Shown here in pieces: positions 49,920 to 57,365 of a DNA stretch of 64,000 bases. Under the pieces are notes generated by a model. That model did no database searches and was not told the DNA's origin. It worked only from the letters and a program-made list of their open reading frames with translations. This stretch comes from an uncultured Methanomassiliicoccales archaeon (GTDB taxonomy: Archaea > Thermoplasmatota > Thermoplasmata > Methanomassiliicoccales > Methanomethylophilaceae): positions 1 through 64,000 of the forward strand of contig CAUFXM010000010.1 of NCBI GenBank assembly GCA_959597175.1. Reading direction: 5' to 3'. The position numbers and the translations under genes are program-made. The stretch's first letter is position 1, and the number at the start of each line of letters is the position of its first letter.

Positions 49920-51991
49920 TTCGCACGATCCCGGACGGCGAGATGATCGACCGCCTGAAGCTGGCGGGCAGGACTACAGAGGGCATGGCCGACTCCATCG
50001 GTCTCGACATGTGGACCTATGACAACGCCATGGCTCTGGGGTTCTATGCCCTGAAGCACGACGACCCAGAGAGGACACTGGACAAGTGGCTCCAAGTCAC
50101 CGAGGACGTCATCGGGTTCTACGGGGAGAGGATGTCGGAGTGGTGTTGGTACGAGACCCTGGACCCTCGCAGGAGCTTCGAACTCGAGAAGGAGAAGCAG
50201 ACGGAGATCTTCATGGAGGCGCAGGACTACTTGGGTGTCATCATCTCCAAGCACCTCGACGGGAACGATGACATCGACGGCGACGCCATCGTAGAGGTGG
50301 GGTTTCACCTCTCGATCGGTCTCGCGGCAGCGTGTATGGCTTACGAGTACAGGCTGCCGATGTTGGCCGAATGCAGGAGGCTGGCACATTGGGTCCTGTA
50401 TCACGGGCAGAACCACTGATCTTACCACCTGACTTTGACAGAAGCCTCCGCTGATGGATTCTGAACGAACGCTTTTTGACAGTTGCCCGGTCCCGCTGCG
50501 CGGGACCCTGCAACAGTCCCATAACGTCCCTGGAATGGACGGATTCACATGGTCGGAACCTCCGAAAAGAGACCGTAGCATCTCAGAACGGCCGTTCAGA
50601 GGGTTGAAATTGGACAGGACGAACCTTCTCTCGCCGTTCTTCCTGCGAACGACCGTAAGTGTCAACTTCTGCATGGCATCCGTGATGAATTTCGTCGCAG
50701 TCGAGGACGCTGGCTCACAGAGAAAACGTGTCACGGAGGTCATCGCCTGGGCGAGGAAACCTATCAGCAGGACCCCATCCACGGCGTCGTCCGTCCATGT
50801 CCTGATCGGTCTGATGCCGATATCGGACTTCATCGACGAGAACAGCTTCTCCACCACGTCCTTGGACCGGTACTTGGACCGCGCCTCGCGCGGGTCCATG
50901 TCCCGGTCCGAGACCAGGCAGAAGAACCCCTCCCTGCCCGTGGTCCCCTTCTCGAGGAGGAGGCGGAGCGCCTCCTCCTCGGTGATCTCGGTGAGCTTCG
51001 TCTGGAGCGAGATGGTGGCCTTGATCAGGACGTTGTCGATCTGGTAGCGCTTCTTCAGCCTCTTCCCCTGCTCCAGATCCCTCTGGAGGTCCTTCGCCTC
51101 CTTCAGCTTCTTCCTCGCGCGCTTCTCGACGCCCTTCTTCTCCAGGTCGCAGAGCTCCCTGGAGAAGAAGTAGTAGTTCACCCTCGATGGGAAGGTCCTC
51201 TTGAGGCAGTACTCCCCCCTCTCTGCGTCGATGCACTCCCAGGTCTCCTCCGAGAACCCAGCCAGAATCGCATCGTCGCTCTTGTTGAAGCGCTTCCTAG
51301 TCAGGTAGTGCTTGCTGTCCTCGACGATCGTATCCAGGACGGTCTTGTTGTTGGCACCGGCATCGAATATCATGGTGGAGCCGTCGGTCAGGTCCTCACG
51401 GACCTGGCCGAAGGTCTCCAGCATGTGCTTACCGTCGTGGGTGTTCCCGGGCATCACCGTCAGGCCTATGGGGACGCCCAGCGGCTTCGCCAGCTGGGCG
51501 ACTCCGACCATGACCTGGCATTCCTCAGGATGACCGTCCTTCGAATGTCCCCTCATCGCCTTCTCCGGCTTGTCTCCGAAGTAGACCAATGATGTCCAGT
51601 CGAACACTGTGTCCGTGATCTCGGGACCGAACTCGGCCAGGAACCTCTTTCTGAATGCGGTGACGATCGGCTCCCTGTTCCTTCCGAGGATCTCGACTGC
51701 GCGGTAGAGGCCGCGCACGTCGAACTCCGGGAGGCCGAGGGCCTCCCTGATCGGGGGCTGCATCATGAATCCGTGGCAGCGGAGGATGCTGAAGTTGTCC
51801 CCAGCCTTGTACGCGACCATCGCCTCGGTCAGCTTGTCGAGGTCGGTGCCCTTGGTCTTGAACGCGCGGATGACCTCGTCGAGGCCGAAGCGTTCGAAGA
51901 ACGCTTGGGCCCAGACGAGGTTGCCGATGGGAACCGATAAATTGTCGTTGCGTTTTACTCTAAATGTCCTGAAGTGGGTTTGTTTGGTCAT
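49889..51991 (-). CDS. IS1634-type DDE transposase, frame reading out of the element
   Basis: The transposase begins at ATG 51991 (MTKQTHFRTFRVKRNDNLSVPIGNLVWAQAF). DDE-type landmarks are VFDWTSLVYFGDKPEKAMRGHSKDGH (first Asp), TMIFDAGANNKTVLDTI (second Asp) and the late YRSKDVVEKLFSSMKSDIGIRPIRT (Glu). Recognisable transposase text ends about at SEMLRSLFGG, residue 480. No stop follows inside the element: about 40 more codons reach the terminal repeat (50428) and the frame continues 180 codons into antisense of the flanking gene, stopping at 49889. So the protein either carries a host-derived tail or lost its own stop by mutation. Confidence 0.85.
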   Translation of the reverse strand: MTKQTHFRTFRVKRNDNLSVPIGNLVWAQAFFERFGLDEVIRAFKTKGTDLDKLTEAMVAYKAGDNFSILRCHGFMMQPPIREALGLPEFDVRGLYRAVEILGRNREPIVTAFRKRFLAEFGPEITDTVFDWTSLVYFGDKPEKAMRGHSKDGHPEECQVMVGVAQLAKPLGVPIGLTVMPGNTHDGKHMLETFGQVREDLTDGSTMIFDAGANNKTVLDTIVEDSKHYLTRKRFNKSDDAILAGFSEETWECIDAERGEYCLKRTFPSRVNYYFFSRELCDLEKKGVEKRARKKLKEAKDLQRDLEQGKRLKKRYQIDNVLIKATISLQTKLTEITEEEALRLLLEKGTTGREGFFCLVSDRDMDPREARSKYRSKDVVEKLFSSMKSDIGIRPIRTWTDDAVDGVLLIGFLAQAMTSVTRFLCEPASSTATKFITDAMQKLTLTVVRRKNGERRFVLSNFNPLNGRSEMLRSLFGGSDHVNPSIPGTLWDCCRVPRSGTGQLSKSVRSESISGGFCQSQVVRSVVLPVIQDPMCQPPAFGQHRQPVLVSHTRCRETDREVKPHLYDGVAVDVIVPVEVLGDDDTQVVLRLHEDLRLLLLLEFEAPARVQGLVPTPLRHPLPVEPDDVLGDLEPLVQCPLWVVVLQGIEPQSHGVVIGPHVETDGVGHALCSPARQLQAVDHLAVRDRANHSSIPREPQ
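49916..50419 (+). CDS. Hypothetical helical protein coupled to the zinc-ribbon gene
   Basis: A 167-residue acidic, mostly helical protein starting MIRTIPDGEMIDRLKLAGRTTEGMADSIGLDMWTYDNAMALGFYALKHDD. The end (VEVGFHLSIGLAAACMAYEYRLPMLAECRRLAHWVLYHGQNH) is two long helices. No family is recognised. The ATG overlaps the zinc-ribbon stop by four bases. Its stop lies two bases before the target duplication of the IS element, so the IS inserted just downstream and left it intact. The opposite strand carries the read-through tail of the transposase frame. Confidence 0.6.
   Translation: MIRTIPDGEMIDRLKLAGRTTEGMADSIGLDMWTYDNAMALGFYALKHDDPERTLDKWLQVTEDVIGFYGERMSEWCWYETLDPRRSFELEKEKQTEIFMEAQDYLGVIISKHLDGNDDIDGDAIVEVGFHLSIGLAAACMAYEYRLPMLAECRRLAHWVLYHGQNH
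50422..50441. repeat. Left target duplication and terminal inverted repeat of the IS
   Basis: TTACCA (50422-50427) followed by the 14-bp terminal repeat CCTGACTTTGACAG (50428-50441), exact mirror of the right end. Confidence 0.92.
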
Positions 51992-52075
51992 AAATCTGCA
52001 TTTCAGGACACCTTTTCATCGTTTCGTCCCGATCTGCATCACACCTCAAAATCAGGTCATCCTGTCAAAGTCAGG
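50428..52075 (-). mobile_element. Complete IS1634-like insertion sequence with 6-bp target duplication
   Basis: A 1648-bp element with perfect 14-bp terminal inverted repeats, CCTGACTTTGACAG (50428-50441) and CTGTCAAAGTCAGG (52062-52075), flanked by the direct duplication TTACCA (50422-50427 and 52076-52081). It carries one transposase gene on the minus strand. Perfect ends and an exact duplication mean a recent insertion. Confidence 0.92.
50482..50514. repeat. Strong hairpin near the 3' end of the IS
   Basis: GTTGC, then GGTCCCGC-TGC-GCGGGACC (perfect 8-bp stem), then GCAAC as an outer 5-bp stem. It lies between the end of recognisable transposase and the left terminal repeat, within the read-through frame. 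It may be a regulatory or end-recognition structure of the element. Confidence 0.6.
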
Positions 52076-52081
52076 TTACCA
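52062..52081. repeat. Right terminal inverted repeat and target duplication of the IS
   Basis: CTGTCAAAGTCAGG (52062-52075) followed by TTACCA (52076-52081), exact partner of the left end. Confidence 0.92.
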
Positions 52082-52155
52082 GAGTATGGGCGACCAGGAC
52101 ACGGAATAACGGTGGCTCAGATCGCCTCGAAACCTTTTTTCGAGGATGAACGGAA

Positions 52156-52365
52156 GTGAGAGGATTGGAGTTCGAGAAGCTGACGAAAGAGGAGAAAGAC
52201 AGGCTCAAAGAGATGTTCGGGCCCTATGAGTGCAAGGCGGGTGAGGGCGCCAGTCTGTTCGACGACTGGAAGGAGTGGGCATCCGACTTCTCAGATCAGT
52301 GCACGATGCTGGACCGTAAGTACAGGAAAAGGGCTGATGCATCACGCATGAGTCGGATCATGTAG
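52156..52365 (+). CDS. Small hypothetical protein downstream of the IS
   Basis: A 69-residue charged protein starting at GTG 52156 (GLEFEKLTKEEKDRLKEMFGPYECKAGEGASLF...) with a GAGGA site nine bases upstream. It is lysine- and glutamate-rich, helical, and ends in a basic segment (RKYRKRADASRM). It overlaps the 3' end of the helicase gene on the other strand by eight bases. No family is recognised; real but minor. Confidence 0.45.
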   Translation: MRGLEFEKLTKEEKDRLKEMFGPYECKAGEGASLFDDWKEWASDFSDQCTMLDRKYRKRADASRMSRIM

Positions 52366-55129
52366 TCAGGTAGTTGTAGATCTCCTCGGAGAGCGGCTCT
52401 TCCAGCCTGAGCGGGATCCCGACGATGGGCTTGTTCTCGATCGTCGTCTGTCTCGCCTCCGAGGCCTGCGGCGTCACAATACCCAGGTAGTAAAAGTCTG
52501 ACCCCTCCGAGTCGCTCTTCTTCACGAACAGCAACACGTCCATGCCCGTTTTCTCGGCGTTCAGGATCTTCCTTACCTCATCGCTCTCCAGTGTCAGGTT
52601 GGAGCGGGTCATCCAGTCGAACACCGACCTGTTCTCGAAGCCCTCGACGTACTTCGTGGTGCCGCTGATGTCCTCGCTCTTGTTGTACGTGACGAATATG
52701 GGGCACTGGTTGTTCCTGATCCTGTACCCATAGACGGTAGACGAGTAGTCCGAGTCCCAGTTGAGAATCCTGCACACGTCCGCACGCGTGTACTTGCGGT
52801 AGCGCTGGAATCCGAGGGCATCCGTGTCGCTGTAGTTGGTTCTGTTAATCTCGATACCACACTCCACCGCATCCTTGGCATAATCGACGAACTCCTTGTT
52901 CCCCAAAGCCTCGGCGAACCCAGGGCTTGGTCTGATGGTATCGCCATCCACCTGGATGACCGCCCACTCAGGATGGTTCTTCATCGTATTGTCCGTCTGG
53001 TACTCACCTGACAGCACCCTGAGGGCAGACCTCACCGATTCCTGATCGTATCCCTCGAACCGTTCCAGGCTCACCTCTCCGAATTCGATGACATCGGAAA
53101 GGATCGCCAGCTCGTGGATCCTCTTGCCGGAGACGAAGCTGGACACGAACGTCAGCATCTCGTCCTCTTCCGGCGAAAGCTCCGGGACATCCTGCTTAGC
53201 CCTTATCCTGAAGCTGTTGAGGTTCCCGGCGTAGCTCACGACGACCTCCGGATCCAGGGAGCCACCATGGAGCAGATCGCAGAGGATCGGCTGACGTCCC
53301 AGCCTTGCCTTCATCATCAGGTACTCTGATTTCAGCCTCACGAGCTTCGACAGGTTGGTCCTGTTGATGTTGCTCAGTATCCTCTCTTCAACGACCTTCT
53401 CGAACCCCACCGTGGAACATCCCGGAAGGTAGCGGCTCATCATGAACCTCCTGAGGTTGTCCTTGTCGTGGGACCGGTCCCCGGATAGCGCCACGGGGAT
53501 CATGAAGTTGTTCTCGTAGTTCCCGATGAAGTCCAGGACCACTAGGAACTTGTTCGGGTCGTCGATCCTGCGGAGGCCGCGGCCCAGCTGCTGCACAAAG
53601 ATAATAGCAGACTGGGTGGGCCTGAGCATCAGGATCTGGTTGACTTCGGGGATGTCTACCCCCTCGTTGAAGACGTCGCGGGTGAAGATGTAGTCCAGGG
53701 AATCCTCATCATCAGACCTCAGCCGGGCGATGGCATCCTTTCTGAACTCGATGGAATCATCGCCGCTCAAAGCAAGCGTCCTGTATCCATGAAGGTTCAT
53801 CTTCTCTGACAGTGATTTGCATTCCTCCACCCTGCTGCAGAACACCAGTCCGTGCACCTTCTTCCCGTAGGGTTTGTAGTACTCAGCCTTCTCGATGATG
53901 TTCCTCACGCGCTCGTCGCACGTCAGAGCGGCGAAATCCGATTTGTCCTCGATCAGCTTGCCGTCCACCGTTATCTCTGACACCCCGAAGTAATGGAACG
54001 GGCACAGTATCCCCATCTCCAGGGCCCTGTTCAAACGGATCTCGTACGCGATGTTGTAGTCGAACATCTGGAACACGTCGGCTTGGTCCATCCTCTCCGG
54101 CGTTGCGGTCATACCGAGCATGAACTTCGGACGGAAGTATTGGATGATCCGGCGGTACGTCCCGGCCGTGGAATGGTGGGCTTCGTCGCAGACGATGTAG
54201 TCGAAATGATCCCGGGGGAAATCCTCCATCTGCCTGCTCATGGTCTGGATCGTCGAGAACACCGCCGTGGCTCCCGTATCCTTCCTGTTCCCTGTGTAGA
54301 ACCCGTAGGTGTACTTTGGACCCAGAACTCTCTCGTAGCTCTTCTTGGCATCCTTCAGGATGTTCTCGTTGTGGACGAGGAAGAGGAACCTCTTCGGTTC
54401 GAAAGATTTCACGTCGAACGCGGAAAGGTACGTTTTCCCAGTTCCGGTGGCGGATATCAGCAGCGCACGGGTCTTGCCGTCTTCTCTCAATGTTTCGAGT
54501 GATTTGAGCGCCTCGACCTGCATCTCGTTCGGTCTGATCTCCCCCTTGGGCTGGACGGGTTGCCGATTGCGGACCTCCCTGAACTGGTCGTACTCCACCC
54601 TGTACTCACCGATCCACTCGTAGGTGAGCGGAACGGCAGCATCCCACATCCTCCCGAACTCGGATTGGATGCTCCTCGTGATGGCCCTGGACCTGTCGGA
54701 TTCGACCTTCAGATTCCATTCGAGGTTCACGCACAGGGCTTCCTGGGTGAGGTTCGAGCTGCCGACGAACGTCGTCACCTCATCACCCCTGTAGAAGATG
54801 TATCCCTTGGTGTGGAAGCGCTCCTCACAAACCCGAATTTCGAATTCGGTGTTGTCCAGAAGCCACTTCAGCGCATCCGGATCGTTGAAGTGGAGATAAT
54901 CCGTGGTGAGGATCCTACCTCTGACGTTTCTTTCCTTCGCGTTCCTGAATGCCTGGTACAGAGTGCTGAGGCCGCTCATCGTGATGAAGGCGACGGAGAA
55001 ATCGAACCCGTCGCAGGACTCCATCGAGGAGACGAACGATGTCAGCACTTTGATTCCATTGGAATCGTCGTTGTAGAGCAGGGCGGGATCGCCGGAGCCC
55101 TCCGTTTTCTCCACAGAGTGCTCTTGCAT
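52358..55129 (-). CDS. PLD-nuclease / DEAD-box helicase / DUF3427 protein
   Basis: A 923-residue fusion. An N-terminal phospholipase-D-type nuclease domain ends with RFHTKGYIFYRGDEVTTFVGSSNLT (H106, K108, then GSSN). A superfamily 2 helicase follows with Walker A SATGTGKTYLS (227-233), DEAH in IVCDEAHHSTAG (315-318), MLGMTATPERMD, and motif VI QLGRGLRR. The last 300 residues match the DUF3427 type. Such proteins are regarded as restriction- or defence-related DNA translocase-nucleases. It is preceded, one base apart, by a Nudix hydrolase gene on the same strand, a recurrent pairing. Confidence 0.9.
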   Translation of the reverse strand: MQEHSVEKTEGSGDPALLYNDDSNGIKVLTSFVSSMESCDGFDFSVAFITMSGLSTLYQAFRNAKERNVRGRILTTDYLHFNDPDALKWLLDNTEFEIRVCEERFHTKGYIFYRGDEVTTFVGSSNLTQEALCVNLEWNLKVESDRSRAITRSIQSEFGRMWDAAVPLTYEWIGEYRVEYDQFREVRNRQPVQPKGEIRPNEMQVEALKSLETLREDGKTRALLISATGTGKTYLSAFDVKSFEPKRFLFLVHNENILKDAKKSYERVLGPKYTYGFYTGNRKDTGATAVFSTIQTMSRQMEDFPRDHFDYIVCDEAHHSTAGTYRRIIQYFRPKFMLGMTATPERMDQADVFQMFDYNIAYEIRLNRALEMGILCPFHYFGVSEITVDGKLIEDKSDFAALTCDERVRNIIEKAEYYKPYGKKVHGLVFCSRVEECKSLSEKMNLHGYRTLALSGDDSIEFRKDAIARLRSDDEDSLDYIFTRDVFNEGVDIPEVNQILMLRPTQSAIIFVQQLGRGLRRIDDPNKFLVVLDFIGNYENNFMIPVALSGDRSHDKDNLRRFMMSRYLPGCSTVGFEKVVEERILSNINRTNLSKLVRLKSEYLMMKARLGRQPILCDLLHGGSLDPEVVVSYAGNLNSFRIRAKQDVPELSPEEDEMLTFVSSFVSGKRIHELAILSDVIEFGEVSLERFEGYDQESVRSALRVLSGEYQTDNTMKNHPEWAVIQVDGDTIRPSPGFAEALGNKEFVDYAKDAVECGIEINRTNYSDTDALGFQRYRKYTRADVCRILNWDSDYSSTVYGYRIRNNQCPIFVTYNKSEDISGTTKYVEGFENRSVFDWMTRSNLTLESDEVRKILNAEKTGMDVLLFVKKSDSEGSDFYYLGIVTPQASEARQTTIENKPIVGIPLRLEEPLSEEIYNYLTT

Positions 55130-55130
55130 G

Positions 55131-55550
55131 TCAGTTCCCTCCGTTCATCAGCAGAAATGACGGCTCCGTCCTGAGGATGTTCACGAGTTTGAGATCGGCT
55201 CCCGCCCAGTTCAGACCTTCCAGATCGTCCAGGGCGTGCCATTGGGCACCGATGTGCTCCCTCAGCTCCAGAGCTGGGTTCGGATCGTGGATGATGAAGT
55301 AGTGCAGCCTCACCGAGAAGTCGTCGTAATCGTAGTCGATGCTCCTGAAGTACGTCATAGGATGCGACGAGGCGTCGTAGTCCAGCTCCTCCTTCAGCTC
55401 CCTGACCAGCGCCTCCTCCGGTGATTCCGATGGTTCGAGCTTGCCGCCTGGGAACTCGAATCTGTTCGAGAGGTACTCGTGCCTGCTCTGACCTTTCTGA
55501 AAGCAGAGCACCTCGGACCCGTTGGTGATGATGGCAGCAGAGACTTCCAT
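55131..55550 (-). CDS. Nudix hydrolase (MutT/8-oxo-dGTP diphosphatase-like)
   Basis: A 139-residue Nudix protein. The start MEVSAAIITNGSEVLCFQKGQSRHEYLSNRFEFPGGKLE leads into the Nudix box GGKLEPSESPEEALVRELKEEL (Gx5Ex7REUxEE pattern, about residues 36-57). It closely resembles bacterial MutT-type (deoxy)nucleoside triphosphate pyrophosphohydrolases. Its stop is one base from the helicase start codon, so the two are co-transcribed; it may clean or supply nucleotides, or make a signal, for the helicase system. Confidence 0.92.
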   Translation of the reverse strand: MEVSAAIITNGSEVLCFQKGQSRHEYLSNRFEFPGGKLEPSESPEEALVRELKEELDYDASSHPMTYFRSIDYDYDDFSVRLHYFIIHDPNPALELREHIGAQWHALDDLEGLNWAGADLKLVNILRTEPSFLLMNGGN

Positions 55551-55708
55551 GTTGCTCCTGGATGGCGTCCTGGATCCTTGAAACTACCGGAATCGTCATC
55601 CAACGTGCTGCGGGGATCCAGTGCGCTCTGTTCAGTCACAGTTGTGATCTACGCTTAGAGTGCAATAAAACAATTATAATCATTGGTCGATATGCAATTG
55701 ATGTTCAG

Positions 55709-56863
55709 ATGTGGTTTGATTTTATGCATTGCGATGACCGTTTCGCCTCCGTGCTGATCGACACCTCCGACGGATCCATGGCGGAGATTAGGGATGCTGG
55801 GGATGTATCGAAGATGCCGGTCGGGACCGTTGCCAACGGAAGATTTGACGCGGACAGGTTCCGGTCCTGGTGGTCCCGCAGGGCCGTCTCCCCGAACCGC
55901 CCGGATGTCGGCAGGCTCTTGGATTATATTGGTGTTAACGACACCAGGCAGCTGATGATCTTCTGCCTCGGGATGAACCTGGAGGACGGCTACTGGCTGC
56001 GTCCGCCGGGTTCCGGGTTCACGTGGGAGGAGATCAACCTCTTCGACAACGGCTTCACCATGGATGCTGGCCGCTTCATGGCCGGGGTGTGCGACGACAT
56101 CTTCAGCATCATGTCCCCGGACCTGGCCACCGGCGGATCCATGGGGAAGATGTGGATCCCGCTGGGGAGGGAGAGGCATCTGGCCAAGTTTCCCGGTCCA
56201 AGAGGATTCGAGGCGGTGAACGAGGTCCTCTCGACGACCATCGCCGCCGCGCTGGACATCCCCCATGCGGAGTACGTTCTAGACTGGGTAAAGGGGAGGC
56301 CGATCAGCGTCTGCGAGAGCTTCCTCGGGAACGGGCGGGAGCTCGTGCACGCCGAGGACGTGATGCTCTGCTCGGAAACGAAACCAGGGGAGTCCCTCCT
56401 GGACAGGTACGAACGGATATGCGCCGAGCACGGCCTGGACGTGACGGGCTTCATGGACAGGCTGACTGCTCTGGACTACATGATCACGAACCACGACCGC
56501 CACACCGGGAACCTCGGCGTTATCCGCGACATGGAGACGCTGGAGTGGATCGCACCGGCTCCGGCGTACGACCACGGGGCCTCCTTCATGGGAGAGCGTT
56601 GGGAGAGGCCCGCCTCCGACTACCTGGTCGGGGACACAGGCAGGTACTGGGAGGAGCGCCTCGAGGACCTCCGCGACCTTTCGTGGATCGACCACGGCAG
56701 GCTGGAGGGGGCGATAGACGAGGCTGGGGACTTCCTGTCCAGGTTCGAGCCCCTGCGCAGGGCCGGATGGGATGCCGTTGCTGCGGAGATGATGGGGAAG
56801 CGCTCGGAGATCCTCGAGGTGCTGGCGGAGAAGATCCGATGCCCAGTGTCGAAGTTCTCGTAA
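55709..56863 (+). CDS. HipA-like serine/threonine kinase without HipB
   Basis: About 384 residues with the HipA kinase core: KMWIPLGRERHLAKFPGPRGFEAVNEVLSTTIAAALDIPHAEYVL (ATP-binding lysine region) and the catalytic TALDYMITNHDRHTGNLGVIRDMETLEWIAPAPAYDHGASF (HxxDRHxGN type, then the metal Asp). An N-terminal 100 residues are unlike classical HipA. ATG 55709 is placed by AATTATAATC near 55672-55681; ATG 55724 is the other option. No antitoxin-like HipB gene adjoins it. The last four codons (S-K-F-S-stop) lie inside the first unit of the downstream repeat array. Confidence 0.82.
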   Translation: MWFDFMHCDDRFASVLIDTSDGSMAEIRDAGDVSKMPVGTVANGRFDADRFRSWWSRRAVSPNRPDVGRLLDYIGVNDTRQLMIFCLGMNLEDGYWLRPPGSGFTWEEINLFDNGFTMDAGRFMAGVCDDIFSIMSPDLATGGSMGKMWIPLGRERHLAKFPGPRGFEAVNEVLSTTIAAALDIPHAEYVLDWVKGRPISVCESFLGNGRELVHAEDVMLCSETKPGESLLDRYERICAEHGLDVTGFMDRLTALDYMITNHDRHTGNLGVIRDMETLEWIAPAPAYDHGASFMGERWERPASDYLVGDTGRYWEERLEDLRDLSWIDHGRLEGAIDEAGDFLSRFEPLRRAGWDAVAAEMMGKRSEILEVLAEKIRCPVSKFS

Positions 56864-56908
56864 ATCGAACTCGTAAGTTCTCGTAAATTTACATGAATTT
56901 ACGAGTTC

Positions 56909-57075
56909 AGCGCTCGTGAAAAACTACGTATGAAGCTATTCATCAATCTTGAGTTTTTAGAGATTCCAGGCTTTTGGATGATATCATCCAGACTTCTGTA
57001 AGTGAGGGTCAAATTCATTCAGAATCTGGAGCTTCAAGGCCATGTAGTCGAGGCATAATGATGAACTCACACCAT
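56909..57075 (+). pseudogene. Diverged, frameshifted copy of the repeat-borne small ORF
   Basis: This spacer aligns with 57134-57302 around GAGATTTCGGAGGATTTGG versus GAGATTCCAGGCTTTTGG and the shared GGATGATATCATCCAGACTT. It translates as LLDDIIQTSVSEGQ but has stops upstream and a one-base length change, so it is a decayed unit. Confidence 0.5.
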
Positions 57076-57134
57076 CGAAGTTCTCGTAAATCGAACTCGT
57101 AAGTTCTCGTAAATTTACACGGATTTACGAGTTT

Positions 57135-57266
57135 ATGATTTGGAGGTATTACACGTTCAAGTATCGAGGAAAAACCAAGTTGTTGGAGATTTCGGAGGAT
57201 TTGGATGATATCATCCAGACTTTCATAAATGGGGGAGTCTGGCCTTCTATGCATTTGGTGGTTTGA
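57135..57266 (+). CDS. 43-residue protein encoded inside the repeat unit
   Basis: ATG at the end of iteron block 2 opens MIWRYYTFKYRGKTKLLEIS, continuing EDLDDIIQTFINGGVWPSMHLVV and a TGA at 57264-57266. The composition (beta strand, turn, helix, strand) is that of a real small domain, not of random sequence. The previous spacer (56909-57075) carries a frameshifted copy (LLDDIIQTSVSEG...). It is probably a small protein tied to the iterons, for instance a DNA-binding antitoxin or regulator, but that is speculative. Confidence 0.5.
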   Translation: MIWRYYTFKYRGKTKLLEISEDLDDIIQTFINGGVWPSMHLVV

Positions 57267-57365
57267 GAACGATCGTATGAACTCGTGGCGCTATTGCTTC
57301 TTCGAAGTTCTCGTAAATCGAACTCGTAAGTTCTCGTAAATTTACACGGATTTACGAGTTCATCA

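Larger units (their letters stand above)
56850..57361. repeat. Tandem array of about 227-bp units, three iteron blocks
   Basis: Three near-identical 58-59 bp blocks at 56850-56908, 57076-57133 and 57303-57361, spaced 226 and 227 bases. Each block contains three direct CTCGTAA motifs (TTCTCGTAAATCG, AACTCGTAAG, TTCTCGTAAATTT) and an inverted ATTTACGAG, so GAACTCGTAA...TTACGAGTTC can form a hairpin. The two spacers are diverged copies that share the perfect palindrome GGATGATATCATCC (56976-56989 and 57203-57216). Block 1 overlaps the end of the HipA-like gene; block 3 ends four bases from the stop of the AlbA-type gene. Confidence 0.9.

Noticed and set aside
57015..57254. 79-codon minus-strand ORF in the repeat array
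   Set aside because: It crosses an iteron block and both spacers; its codons are antisense to the better-looking 43-residue ORF.
56850..57361. CRISPR array
   Set aside because: Only three repeats of about 58 bp with spacers of about 168 bp that are themselves related copies; not CRISPR geometry, and no cas genes nearby.
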